A DNA stretch of 64,000 nt from Schistocerca nitens (GCF_023898315.1 NC_064622.1:358217234-358281233), one strand, 5' to 3'; numbered from the stretch's first letter, positions 32,870 through 44,640 are shown. The notes: a model not told the origin generated them from the letters alone. A program made the numbers and translations.

Positions 32870-35800
32870 TGTTGTTGTTGTTGTTGTTGTTGTGGTCTTC
32901 AGTCCTGAGACTGGTTTGATGCAGCTCTCCATGCTACTCTATCCTGTGCAAGCTTCTTCATCTCCCAGTACCTACTGCAACCTACATCCTTCTGAATCTG
33001 CTTAGTGTATGCATCTCTTGGTCTCCCCCTACGATTTTTACCCTCCACGCTGCCCTCCAATACTAAATTGGTGATCCCTTGATGCCTCAGAACATGTCCT
33101 ACCAACCGATCCCTTCTTCTGGTCAAGTTGTGCCACAAACTCCTCTTCTCCCCAATCCTATTCAGTACCTCCTCATTAGTTATGTGATCTACCCATCTAA
33201 TCTTCAGCATTCTTCTGTAGCACTAAATTTCGAAAGCTTCTATTCTCTTCTTGTCCAAACTATTTATCGTCCATGTTTCACTTCCATACATGGCTACACT
33301 CCATACAAATACTTTCAGAAAAGACTTCCTGACACTTAAATCTATACTCGATGTTAACAAATTTCTCTTCTTCAGAAACGATTTCCTTGCCATTGCCAGT
33401 CTACATTTTATATCCTCTCTACTTCGACCATCATCAGTTATTTTGCTCCCCAAATAGCAAAACTCCTTTACTACTTTAAGTGTCTCATTTCCTAATCTAA
33501 TACCCTCAACATCACCCGACTTAATTCGACTACATTCCATTATCCTCGTTTTGCTTTTGTTGATGTTCATCTTATATCCTCCCTTCAAGACACCATCCAT
33601 TCCGTTCAACTGCTCTTCCAAGTCCTTTGCTGTCTCTGACAGAATTACAATGTCATCGGCGAACCTCAAAGTTTTTATTTCTTCTCCATGGATTTTAATA
33701 CCTCCTCCGAATTTTTCTTTTGTTTCCTTTACTGCTTGTTCAATATACAGATTGAATAACATCGGGGAGAGGCTACAACCCTGTCTTACTCCCTTCCCAA
33801 CCACTGCTTCCCTTTCATGTCCCTCGACTCTTATAACTGCCATCTGGTTTCTGTACAAATTGTAAATAGCCTTTCGCTCCCTGTATTTTACCCCTGCCAC
33901 CTTTAGAATTTGAAAGAGAGTATTCCAGTCAACATTGTCAAAAGCTTTCTCTAAGTCTACAAATGCTAGAAACGTAGGTTTCCCTTTCCTTAATCTTTCT
34001 TCTAAGATAAGTCGTAAGGTCAGTATTGCCTCACGTGTTCCAGTATTTCTACGGAATCCAAACTGATCTTCCCCGAGGTCAGCTTCTACTAGTTTTTCCA
34101 TTCGTCTGTAAAGAATTCGTGTTAGTATTTTGCAGCTGTGGCTTATTAAACTGATTGTTCGGTAATTCTCACATCTGTCAACACCTGATTTCTTTGGGAT
34201 TGGAATTATTATATTCTTCTTGAAGTCTGTGGGTATTTCGCCTGTCTCATACATCTTGCTCACCAGATGGTAGAGTTTTGTCAGGACTGGCTCTCCCAAG
34301 GCCGTCAGTAGTTCCAATGGAATGTTGTCTACTCCGGGGGCCTTGTTTCGACTCAGGTCTTTCAGTGCTCTGTCAAACTCTTCACGCAGTATCGTATCTC
34401 CCATTTCATCTTCATCTACATCCTCTTCCATTTCCATAGTATTGTCCTCAAGTACATCGCCCTTGTATAGACCCTCTATATACTCCTTCCATCTTTCTGC
34501 TTTCCCTTCTTTGCTTAGAACTGGGTTTCCATCTGAGCTCTTGATGTTCATACAAGTGGTTCTCTTATCTCCAAAGGTCTCTTTAATTTTCCTGTAGGCA
34601 GTATCTATCTTACCCCTAGTGAGATAAGCCTCTACATCCTTACATTTGTCCTCTAGCCATCCCTGCTTAGCCATTTTGCACTTCCTGTCGATCTCATTTT
34701 TGAGACGTTTGTATTCCTTTTTGCCTGCTTCATTTACTGCATTTTTATATTTTCTCCTTTCATCAATTAAATTCAATATTTCTTCTGTTACCCAAGGATT
34801 TCTACTAGCCCTCGTCTTTTTACCTACTTGATCCTCTGCTGCCTTCACTACTTCATCCCTCAAAGCTACCCATTCTTCTTCTACTGTATTTCTTTCCCCC
34901 ATTCCTGTCAATTGTTCCCTTATGCTCTCCCTGAAACTCTGTACAACCTCTGGTTCTTTCAGTTTATCCAGGTCCCATCTCCTTAAATTCCCACCTTTTT
35001 GCAGTTTCTTCAGTTTTAATCTACAGGTCATAACCAATAGATTGTGGTCAGAGTCCACATCTGCCCCTGGAAATGTCTTACAGTTTAAAACCTGGTTCCT
35101 AAATCTCTGTCTTACCATTATATAATCTATCTGATACCTTTTAGTATCTCCAGGATTCTTCCATGTATACAACCTTCTATCATGATTCTTAAACCAAGTG
35201 TTAGCTATGATTAAGTTGTGCTCTGTGCAGAATTCTACCAGGCGGCTTCCTCTTTCATTTCTTAGCCCCAATCCATATTCACCTACTACGTATCCTTCTC
35301 TCCCTTTTCCTACACTCGAATTCCAGTCACCCATGACTATTAAATTTTCGTCTCCCTTCACTATCTGAATAATTTCTTTTATTTCATCATACATTTCTGC
35401 AATTTCTTCGTCATCTGCAGAGCTAGTTGGCATATAAACTTGTACTACTGTAGTAGGTGTGGGCTTCGTATCTATCTTGGCCACAATAATGCGTTCACTA
35501 AGCTGTTTGTAGTAGTTTACCCGCGTTCCTATTTTCCTATTCATTATTAAACCTACTCCTGCATTACCCCTATTTGACTTTGTGTTTATAACCCTGTAGT
35601 CACCTGACCAGAAGTCTTGTTCCTCCTGCCAGCGAACTTCACTAATTCCCACTATATCTAACTTTAACCTATCCATTTCCCTTTTCAAATTTTCTAACCT
35701 ACCTGCCCGATTAAGGGACCTGACATTCCACGCTCCGATCCGTAGAACGCCAGTTTTCTTTCTCCTGATAACGACATCCTCTTGAGTAGTCCCCGCCCGG

Positions 35801-36189
35801 AGATCCGAATGGGGGACTATTTTACCTCCGGAATATTTTACCCAAGAGGACGCCATCATCATCATTTAATCATACAGTAAAGCTGCATGCCCTCGGGAAA
35901 AATTACGGCCGTAGTTTCACCTTGCTTTCAGCCGTTCGCAGTACCAGCACAGCAAGGCCGTTTTGGTTATTGTTACAAGGCCAGATCAGTCAATCATCCA
36001 GACTGTTGCCCTTGCAACTACTGAAATAGTGCTGCCCCTCTTCAGGAACCACACGTTTGTCTGGCCTCTCAACAGATACCCCTCCGTTGTGGTTGTACCT
36101 ACGGTACGGCTATCTGTATCGCTGAGGCACGCAAGCCTCCCCACCAACGGCAAGGTCCATGATTCATGGGGGGGGGGGGGGGGGGGGGG
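32870..36189 (-). mobile_element. RTE-clade LINE, copy 2, full length
   Basis: Flanked by AAATGAGT at 32862-32869 and 36190-36197. The 3' end is an (ACA)n tail ((TTG)n on the plus strand, 32870-32892). The 5' end is a run of 22 C in element sense (36168-36189). The 5' leader (35866-36167) precedes one long ORF. Inserted in the hAT C-terminal coding region. Confidence 0.95.
32899..35865 (-). pseudogene. RTE endonuclease-reverse transcriptase, one nonsense codon
   Basis: Starts MMMMASSWVKYSGG at 35865. The endonuclease (residues about 40-280) has GAWNVRSLNRAGR, ISEVRW, GDWNSSVG, YTWKNP, QIDYIMV and SDHNLL. The RT (about 500-800) has KAPGVDNIP, FVDLEKAFDNVDW, GVRQGCSLSPMLF and RFADDIVIL. The C-terminal region has MYGSETWT and ends NQSQD. 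It is open for 880 codons, then stops at TAG (33223-33225) where copy 1 reads Trp in FEMWCYRRM, and continues open for about another 105 codons to 32899. Apart from this stop it looks complete, so it was lost recently. It performs target-primed reverse transcription. Confidence 0.94.
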
Positions 36190-37030
36190 AAATGAGTCTT
36201 GATTCTAATTATTTTCTTAACGGTCTCCACATTAAGCCTATTCTATCCATCTGTCCATAAAACATTTGTGATAGGGTACACTCTTTCTGAGGTAGCGTCG
36301 GTGTGTGCTAGTACAAAAGCAGTGTTGAGCTGCAAAGTTTTGGAGAAGGCATCTTGAGACGCAAAGAAATTAAAAATTATAGACAGTTTTTCACCAGCAT
36401 CTTTAACCGTTCTTAATTCATGATTGCGTCCCGTATGTATTTTGTCGGCACATACATTTTTAACATGGTTCACTTCCTCAGTGCAGTCCATTGACAGGAA
36501 GGAATGGTTATGTTTCACTGCTTGGAATTGCAGCAAACCTTCCTTAGCAGTAAGACGCTTTTCTTCATCATTCGTGCCGGCCGAGCGGTTCTAGGTGCTT
36601 CAGTCTGGAACCGTGCGACCGCTACGGTCGCAGGTTCGAATCCTGCCTCGGGCATGGATGTGTGTGATGTCCTTAGGTTAGTTAGGGTTAAGCAGTTCTA
36701 AGTTCTAGGGGACTGATGACCTTAGATGTTAAGTCCCATAGTGCTCAGAACCATTTGAACCATTTCATCATTCGTGACGCCAAAGTTCTCACTTTTTGTA
36801 ACTAAAGACATCATACTTTGTGACGAAGTTTTGCTGGAAACAGTTAGCTTGTGTTTCTTCTCATTAATGTGTTGCACAACATCATATCGACCTCCGAGGG
36901 CGATTGAACAAGTACTTTTACACAACGTGCTAAATAATTTTTCGCTTTGCTGTACTAATGTGTAATGGAAAGTCAGCTTCAATTTTTTCAGTAAATACAC
37001 GCTTTCTTTTTGGTGTTTCTGTGAAAAGTT
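36190..37030 (-). pseudogene. hAT transposase, internally deleted (BED finger + dimerisation end)
   Basis: 37000-36764 encodes a BED-type zinc finger (LCKSTCSIALGGRYDVVQHI ... KKHK: C-x3-C and H-x5-H) and a Ser/Thr linker. After the SINE, 36576-36243 reads LLQFQAVKHNHSFLSMDCTE and then TAFVLAHTDATSERVYPITN and VLWTDG. The last is the hAT dimerisation region near the usual WTDERNRL motif, here with a stop after WTDG. The whole RNase H-like catalytic core between the two is absent (hAT transposases are usually 600-700 residues; here about 200). It is a non-autonomous deletion derivative. Confidence 0.8.
36577..36763 (+). mobile_element. SINE-A, 13-bp target duplication
   Basis: Flanked by TTCATCATTCGTG at 36564-36576 and 36764-36776. 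Inserted into the hAT coding region just after the zinc finger. Confidence 0.95.
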
Positions 37031-37426
37031 TGCAGTATATCACATCAGGTAACGTAATCTGTGACTCTAACGGCCTAAAACCACACTTCTAAACGCGACG
37101 ACATGAAGCAAGAGGTAAAGCTCAAAGAAAGCGGAACCGACAAACTACTCGCCACGTGGAACATTATGTAGTGATAATCAAAGAACTTCACAAATCCTGC
37201 CTCCTTCTGGTTGGTTTAATGTACCTGTTTTCTTTATTCTTTGTTTTTGATAACGTTTGTTTATTCTCTATGCCACACATAACTTAAAAACAGGCTGTTT
37301 GAAAATATACGAGAAGGTTAATGGAACACGGAAATATATGCGTACCGTATGTATTTTCCGGGACAACTGGGCACGTAAACTAAACAAGGGACAAACCCGT
37401 AAAATACGAGAGATTTGGTCACCCTA

Positions 37427-37547
37427 ACCTACACACTTTTGAACCTGCTTACTGTATACAAGCTTTGTTCTCGCTCTATTGATTTGTCCTCCACACTTCC
37501 CTCCATTACCAAATTAACAGTTCCTTCATATCTCGGACACTTTGTTT
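37427..37547 (-). mobile_element. RTE LINE 3' fragment, right of the hAT insertion
   Basis: Minus strand reads TVNLVMEGSVEDKS, matching ITNLVLEGSVEGKN of the RTE proteins. It joins to 30391-30461 once the hAT element is removed. Confidence 0.8.
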
Positions 37548-38380
37548 CGTTATTTATTTTGAACTGATCTGGGCCATTGCACCCTCTCTCACATCGGACC
37601 AGGGTTTCACACATACAATATCTTTTTTATACACTGTTACGTGAGAAATAACAATTTTAATTTGCTGACTAACACGAACCCACACCCAACAAAACGAATT
37701 CGAAATTCCCACGCAAAACACACAAAACAAGATGGCGTAACAAGTGAATATCTGATAAACAGTGACAGTACATGTTAGAAAGCACAGTTTACATACCCTG
37801 TAGAGGCATGAAAAAGTTAAATCAATAAAAAGTAAGTACACACTCAGTTTGCATATAGCCCCCCCCCCCCCCCCCGCGCACCAAGCTCATTCATGACCAA
37901 CTCACCCCACACAACATTTTCGAAAATAATACAACAAATCAGTGTTGACTGCAGAATGATAGCAGTGCCATAATCTAACATCAGAGAAACGGGAAAAAGC
38001 AACAATTTCATTCTAGGCCTACCGTTTTGTTAAAGGTATGCATAATATTGAAGAAATTATAATTAATTGCAGGCTACAAACGGGAACAAATCAGCTGTAT
38101 TCCAAATATCAGAAAGCCTCACAAAAATCTGTATGTGACATTAAGGTATATATCTTTCTGCTTGTAATTTTATGAAAGTAAATCCCATAATCTCAAAACT
38201 GTTATGAAGCATTTCGAAAAATTTCTTTATATGTTGATTGACAGAAAATAATGTAACTTAATCGAAACATGTTTGGGTGTTGAACAAGAAGAGTCTGTGT
38301 TTGCTCAAGGCAGAACCGCATTTACAAAATTATTTAATAGCAGTTTCGTACTATTAAAAATCGAAAACTATCAGCCTATA
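37548..38380. other. no recognised feature; poly-C tract
   Basis: AT-rich sequence with a run of 17 C at 37859-37875. No gene or repeat family recognised. Confidence 0.4.
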
Positions 38381-38384
38381 AATC

Positions 38385-38510
38385 TTAAGGTCCAAGATTC
38401 GATCTGTACTCGGCTTCGGGATTTTTTCCTGTTTTCCTGTCATTCATCGCTTCTTTCACACCCGTACGTGAAAAATGCAAGTTGCTCCGTGGCTCGAATC
38501 CAAGTTAGAC
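38385..38510 (+). mobile_element. possible tRNA-like SINE fragment
   Basis: AAGGTCCAAGATTCGATCTG resembles a B-box region followed by a SINE-like body (CACCCGTACGTGAAAAATGC). No target duplication seen, and the head is not recognisable. 38511-38995 beyond it holds nothing I can name. Confidence 0.35.
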
Positions 38511-39243
38511 ATCAGGTCTTCCGGTAATTAACTGGGCACATCAGCTCAAAGGCCGCAGTAAGGCAAAGGCATAGCACCTCCTCTACCGTTATATCTAGTA
38601 GAACAAACTAAATTTCGGTCTGAGGACAACTTTACTCTACTGTTGCTTGTCCCGACGTGCTCTTACTTTCTACACATCACTGTTTCTGTTTCCCTTGATA
38701 TACAACACGTTTCAAACCAGCTTTCTCATTCTTTGTAGGTACTCTTTGTTTAACGATCTTATATTAGCACGTATTATGTTTCCGACATGCTACCTGGTGC
38801 CTATCCTTAGAGCCGGAGAATACACCACGTCATTATCGAAACTTACTTGGTAGCTGGTTTGAGTCTAATGTGACTTCTAAAATGACTCTTAGATCTCTTC
38901 CTTTTAAGTTCATTTCAAGGCAGGTGTGTGTATTTCACCACGATTTATGAAGTTAGAGAACATTCGACCATTCACGCATGTTTTATGTCACGACATGGCA
39001 CAGTTTGGTTCGTTGCCTGAATTCCTCTTCAGTGTTTTGCGTAACACAACACTAGTCCACTGACTGTGGACCTTTGGTACAGAGCCGAGTGGAGGGTCTG
39101 AATCAGAGGCTGAGACGGTTCTGCGACCGTGTGGGCTGCAGATTCCTCGACTTGCGCCATAGGGTGGTGGGGTTTCGGGTTCCGCTGGATAGGTCAGGAG
39201 TCTACTACGCGCACCAAGCGGCTACACGGGTAGCAGGGGTTGT

Positions 39244-42200
39244 GTGGCGTCGACTGGGCGGTTTTTTAGGTTAGATGGCCTCGGGCAAGTACAGAAAGGA
39301 CAACAACCTCAAAGGGTGCGGGACAAAGTCAGGACATGCGGGGACCAAGCAGCAATCGGTATTGTAATTGTAAACTGTCGAAGCTTCATTGGTAAAGTAC
39401 CGGAACTTCAAGCGCTGATAGAAAGCACCGAAGCTGAAATAGTTATAGGTACAGAAAGCTGGCTGAAGCCAGAGATAAATTCTGCCGAAATTTTTACAAA
39501 GGCACAGACGGTGTTTAGAAAGGATAGATTGAATGCAACCGGTGGTGGAGTGTTCGTCGCTGTTAGTAGTAGTTTATCCTGTAGTGAAGTAGAAGTGGAT
39601 AGTTCCTGTGAATTATTATGGGTGGAGGTTACACTCAACAACCGAGCTAGGTTAATAATTGGCTCCTTTTACCGACCTCCCGACTCAGCAGCATTAGTGG
39701 CAGAACAACTGAGAGAAAATTTGGAATACATTTCACATAAATTTTCTCAGCATATTATAGTCTTAGGTGGAGATTTCAATTTACCAGATATAGACTGGGA
39801 CACTCAGATGTTTAGGACGGGTGGTAGGGACAGAGCATCGAGTGACATTATACTGAGTGCACTATCCGAAAATTACCTCGAGCAATTAAACAGAGAACCG
39901 ACTCGTGGAGATAACATCTTGGAACTACTGATAACAAACAGACCCGAACTTTTTGACTCTGTAAGTGCAGAACCGGGAATCAGTGATCATAAGGCCGTTG
40001 CAGCATCCCTGAATATGGAAGTTAATAGGAATATAAAAAAAGGGAGGAAGGTTTATCTGTTTAGCAAGAGTAATAGAAGGCAGATTTCAGACTACCTAAC
40101 AGATCAAAACGAAAATTTCTGCTCCGACACTGACAATGTTGAGTGTTTATGGAAAAAGTTCAAGGCAATTGTAAAATGCGTTTTAGACAGGTACGTGCCG
40201 AGTAAAACTGTGAGGGACGGGAAAAACTCACCGTGGTTCAACAACAAAGTAAACTACTGCGAAAGCAAAGAGAGCTTCACTCCAAGTTTAAACGCAGCCA
40301 AAACCTCTCAGACAAACAGAAGCTAAACGATGTCAAAGTTAGCGTAAGGAGGGCTATGCGTGAAGCGTTCAGTGAATTCGAAAGTAAAATTCTATGTACC
40401 GACTTGACAGAAAATCCTGTGAATTATTATGGGTGGAGGTTACACTCAACAACCGAGCTAGGAACTCTTCAATCCAGCCACACAGCTGGTCTAATATTCC
40501 GTAGGCTCTTACTTTGTTTATCAGGCGACAGTGCGGAACTGTATCGAATGCGTTCCGGAAGTCAAGGAAAACAGCATCTACCTGGGAGCCTGTATCTAAT
40601 ATATTAACTCAGAAACCGGCCTTCGGATTATTAAGCCATCATTACCTGAAACTGAATGTCGCAGCCACAGACAAGTTTCTTGGATCTTAATATAGAGAGT
40701 AGCGCAAAAAGATATTATCACAGACTTCTGGTCTTACGTTAAATCAGTAAGTGGCTCGAAACAGCATATTCAGACACTCCGGGATGATGATGGCACTGAA
40801 ACAGAGGATGACACGCGTAAAGCTGAAATACTAAACACCTTTTTCCAAAGCTGTTTCACACAGGAAGACCGCACGGCAGTTCCTTCTCTAAATCCTCGCA
40901 CAAACGAAAAAATGGCTGACATCGAAATAAGTGTCCAAGGAATAGAAAAGCAACTGGAATCACTCAACAGAGGAAAGTCCACTGGACCTGACGGGATACC
41001 AATTCGATTCTACACAGAGTACGCAAAAGAACTTGCCCCCCTTCTAACAGCCGTGTACCGCAAGTCTGTAGAGGAACGGAAGGTTCAAAATGATTGGAAA
41101 AGAGCACAGGTAGTCCCAGTCTTCAAGAAGGGTCGTCGAGCAGATGCGCAAAACTATAGACCTATATCTCTGACGTCGATCTGTTGTAGAATTTTAGAAC
41201 ATGTTTTTCGCTCGCGTATCATGTCGTTTTTGGAAACCCAGAATCTACTCTGTAGGAATCAACATGGATTCCGGAAACAGCGATCCTGTGAGACCCAACT
41301 CGCTTTATTTGTTCATGAGACCCAGAAAATATTAGATACAGGCTCCCAGGTAGATGCTGTTTTCCTTGACTTCCGGAACGCATTCGATACAGTTCCGCAC
41401 TGTCGCCTGATAAACAAAGTAAGAGCCTGCGGAATATTAGACCAGCTGTGTGGCTGGATTGAAGAGTTTTTAGCAAACAGAACACAGCATGTTGTTATCG
41501 ATGGAGACGTCTACAGACGTTGAGGTAACCTCTAGAGTGCCACAGCGGAGTGTTATGGGACCATTGCTTTTCGCAATATATATAAATGACCTAGTAGATA
41601 GTGTCGGAAGTTCCATGCGGCTTTTCGCGGATGATGCTGTAGTATACAGAGAAGTTGCAGCATTAGAAAATTGTAGCGAAATGCAGGAAGATCTGCAGCG
41701 GATAGGCACTTGGTGCAGGGAGTGGCAACTGACACTTAACATAGATAAATGTAATGTATTGCGAATACATAGAAGGATCCTTTATTGTATGATTATATGA
41801 TAGCGGAACAAACACTGGTAGCAGTTACTTCTGTAAAATATCTGGGAGTATGCGTGCCGAACGATTTGAAGTGGAATGATCACATAAAATTAATTGTTGG
41901 TAAGGCGGGTACCAGGTTGAGATTCATTGGGAGAGTCCTTAGAAAATGTAGTCCATCAACAAAGGGGGTGGCTTACAAAACACTCGTTCGACCTTTACTT
42001 GAGTATTGCTCATCAGTGTGGGATCCGTACCAGATCGGGTTGACGGAGGAGATAGAGAAGATCCAAAGAAGAGCGGCGCGTTTCGTCACAGGGTTATTAA
42101 CCGTGATAGCGTTACGGAGATGTTTAGCAAACTCAAGTGGCAGACTCTGCAAGAGAGGCGCTCTGCATCGCGGTGTAGCTTGCTGTCCAGGTTTCGAGAG

Positions 42201-42363
42201 GATGCGTTTCTGGATGAGATATCGAATATATTGCTTCCCCCTACTTATACCTCCCGAGGAGATCACGAATGTAAAATTAGAGAGATTCGAGCGCGCACGC
42301 AGGCTTTCAGAAAGTCGTTCTTCCCACGAACCATACGCGAAATGGAACAGAAAAGGGAGGTAA
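39244..42363 (+). pseudogene. CR1/Jockey-like endonuclease-reverse transcriptase (broken)
   Basis: The endonuclease (39360-40010) is largely open: VNCRSFIGKVPEL, TESWL, GSFYRPP, GGDFNLPDIDW, GISDHKAV. A short deletion near 40252 shifts the frame (KVNYCE where KxRKLLRK is expected). After the patchwork insertion the RT resumes at 40912: GKSTGPDGIP, QVVPVFKKGRRADAQNYRPI, AVFLDFRNAFDTVPH, VPQRSVMGPLLFAIYINDLV and the catalytic box RLFADDAVVY. Further frameshifts lie near 41520, 41785 and 42100. The C-terminal block LLEYCSSVWDPYQ is characteristic of this clade. It cannot be translated as one protein. Confidence 0.9.
40415..40712. other. patchwork insertion of three copied local segments
   Basis: 40415-40462 is an identical direct copy of 39604-39651. 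40463-40602 is an inverted copy of 41329-41468 in the same LINE. 40599-40712 is a direct copy of 42479-42592, outside the LINE's 3' end, with about three differences. The other LINE copies do not cover this site, but the coding frame implies these bases are extra (TENP...FWSYVKSVSG on either side). Confidence 0.9.
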
Positions 42364-42478
42364 TGACAGTGGCACGTAAAGTGCCCTCCACCACACACCG
42401 TTGGGTGGCTTGCGGAGTATAAATGTAGATGTAGATGTAGATGAAAGAGGACGTCTTCCTTGTTGTTCCACGAGCGTT

Positions 42479-42592
42479 ATATATTAACTCAGAAACCGGC
42501 CTTCGGATTATTAAGCCATCATTACCTGCAACTGAATGTCGCAGCCGTAGACAAGTTTCTTGGATCTTAATATAGAGAGTAGCGCAAAAAGA
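42479..42592. repeat. donor copy of the 114-bp segment
   Basis: Direct repeat of 40599-40712. Its complement contains AATGATGGC...GAAGGCCGGTTTC, faintly like a decayed PLE hammerhead region. It lies just downstream of the LINE tail. Confidence 0.8.
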
Positions 42593-42599
42593 AAGCACA

Positions 42600-43360
42600 T
42601 TTAGTATTTACATAAAAACAACAGCTCCTCTCGGTTCACAAGCATGCAGTTTTCCATTCCATGATTCACTGCATCATATCTATTCGAACATCAGCACCCG
42701 CCTTTCAAATAGATTTACGGACAACCCAACTGATCGCTTTCAGTAATGGGTGTATATTAAAAACGCTTGTACAGATGCGGATCTCAACTGTAACGTTTTT
42801 CTTGAAAGACGTTCTTTTCTTTCGGAACTATATGGTGCTAGTTCATACGGTAAATAAAATTAATCTTTACGGCCTACACAATACGTATGATTTCTCCGTA
42901 ATAATTACTGTTGTAAAGTAGACTGAAAAGCTTCTTGTTCCATACTCCAGAAATTAATATTTTGTATTACTGATTTTAGGTTTGAGCGTCATGTGGGGCA
43001 GAAATATCTGGAGGTCCTACAGCGTCTATAAAGGCATCGTAACTGCCACATTTAGGACACGGTAATCAATGAAGACACACGCTCCCCCGGATAACTGTGC
43101 CTGTCTACAGGTGTTTGCGGTAGCAGCCGATGGTATCTGCTGTGTCATTAGCGTAGACGATGAGGTGTAGCGGTTTCTACACTCGCGCTACGACATACTA
43201 AGCGAGTATCGGAGAAGCAATATAGTGTCGTGTAACACTGAAGGCTGGTATTTAAACAGAGACCGCATCGTTTATCAGATGACTTGATAACGGTGATCCG
43301 CAGCAGTAAGGGGCGTCGAGTTGTCTGTAGAAATAGAAACTATCGGTGCGCTCTGGTAAA
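42600..43360. other. no recognised feature
   Basis: AT-rich spacer; nothing identified. Confidence 0.35.
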
Positions 43361-43362
43361 TA

Positions 43363-44417
43363 CAGGGTGTCTCAAAACGAAAATCCGGGTTTTCGGGCTT
43401 TGTAGCATTTATTACAGTCAACTTACAATTGTAAAAATACATCCGACGAAGGAGCAATGAAACGGTTTCCCTTACAGGTGTTCAGTGTGAGCACCAATCA
43501 TCCCATGGCATTCATCGAGTCGATAGGCGAGATCTTCTCAAACTTTGATCAGTGTGTCTGGAGTAACTGTTGCAACAACTGCTTCAGTCCGGTTTCTTAA
43601 GTCGGGTAGATCAGCAGGTAGCGCAGGTACATTCACATGATGCTTTGTGAACCGCCAAAGGTAAAATCGCTTGCCGTCATATCGGCTGAACGTGGAAGCC
43701 AAGCAAAACAAGCTCTGTAATCTAACCCTTGCTACGCATAAAATGGACCGAAAGAAGAACAAATGTGCCCATTATTAAACAACTCGATATCTCCAGACGC
43801 CTTTCATTTCGAGTCACCGACAAAAATTGTCCCGGTCTTTGGCCATATTCTGAGAAGAGATGGAGAAAATCTAGAGAAAATAATCTTGCAAGGAAAGATC
43901 GAGGGCACGAGACCAAGAGTTAGAGCAGCGAGCAGATGGATAGATCAAGAAGATCTCCGGTCTACCTCTTCAGCAAGCACTAAGAGAAGCTGGAAACCGT
44001 CCGGGATGGAGACGCGTGGTTCATGGGGTCACGACGCTCAGCAGTTAGCAAAGCGACTTATGATGATGATGATGATGATGGCACAAAAACACACGTGATT
44101 TAGGAGAGTCTCGTTCTAGCTGTGCCATACCGTGGGGATTTGCTGACCCACAGAAGAGCACATTATGTGTGTTCACATTTCCATTTAGATGAAGTGTTGA
44201 TTCATCACCGAAGAGGACACAATCCAGAAAATCTTCATCGTCATGCTGTAATATTTCGTTTTGGTTCTTGTAGACTCGATATCTGTTGTGTGATGAACAC
44301 TCATAATAAAAATTGTATGTGTTGCTCTTTTATTTGGCGTATTATTTACAATTGTAAGTTGAATGTAATAAATACGACAAAGCCTTAAAATCCAGATACT
44401 CATTCTGAAATACCCTG
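43363..44417 (-). mobile_element. IS630/mariner-like element with inverted ends of about 75 bp
   Basis: Ends CAGGGTGTCTCAAAACGAAA (left) and CAGGGTATTTCAGAATGAGT (right, complement) extend inward through ATTTATTACA and CAACTTACAATTGTAAA. TA flanks it at 43361-43362 and 44418-44419. On the minus strand 43680-43530 encodes a transposase tail (YLWRFTKHHVNVPALPADLP, AVVATVTPDTLIKV). The rest of the transposase is gone, and a LINE tail occupies the centre (43730-44085). Confidence 0.8.
43730..44085 (+). pseudogene. 3' end of a second RTE-like LINE
   Basis: Encodes IKWTERRTNVPIIKQLDISR, then a frame change to FGHILRRDGENLEKIILQGK and RPRVRAASRWIDQEDL, the typical C-terminus of RTE-like proteins. 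It ends in (ATG)n at about 44058-44081. It is 5' truncated and nested in the mariner-like element. Confidence 0.8.
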
Positions 44418-44419
44418 TA

Positions 44420-44640
44420 CGAGAGATCGTCGAATTAATCTTCCGTCCTGCAACGGAGATCGCTTTGTTCTGAAACTTCTTGCCAGACTGAATCTGTCCG
44501 CCAGACCGGATTTCGAACTGGATGATTCATCAAGGGACGAGTCACGACTCAGCCTCACAACTGTACTTTTGCTGGCACTTCTCTCCCACCTTCCAAACGT
44601 CGAAGAAGCTCTGCTCTACACCCCGGTGGAACTAGCACTC
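44420..44640 (-). mobile_element. SINE-E, decayed
   Basis: The complement contains AGGTGGGAGAGAAGTGCCAG and AAGTACAGTTGTGAGG, corresponding to GGTGGGAGACGAGGCACTGG and AAGTAGAGCTGTGAGG at window positions 1-40, followed by a degraded tRNA-like part and TCTGGCAAGAAGTTTC. Confidence 0.65.

Larger units (their letters stand above)
30470..37426 (-). mobile_element. hAT DNA transposon carrying nested insertions
   Basis: Ends are TAGTGTGACCA (30470 on) and TAGGGTGACCA (complement, ending 37426). They are flanked by a perfect 8-bp duplication ACCTACAC (30462-30469, 37427-37434), the size made by hAT transposases. The flanks join into one RTE fragment. Inside lie two Tc1-A copies, an inverted-arm element, a full-length RTE LINE and a SINE. 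Without them the element is about 2 kb. Confidence 0.93.
38996..42440 (+). mobile_element. CR1/Jockey-like LINE with short tandem 3' tail
   Basis: Non-LTR element with a GC-rich leader (about 39060-39240), endonuclease, RT and a 3' tail of (GTAGAT)n at about 42424-42442. The 5' boundary is uncertain. Other copies: 53533-54352 (minus), 54764-55455 (plus). Older relatives: 20736-22400 and 23510-23720. It carries a 298-bp patchwork insertion at 40415-40712. Confidence 0.88.

Noticed and set aside
33079..35125. several plus-strand genes of 60-100 residues
   Set aside because: They are antisense shadows of the RTE ORF on the minus strand; the same shadows appear at the other RTE copy.
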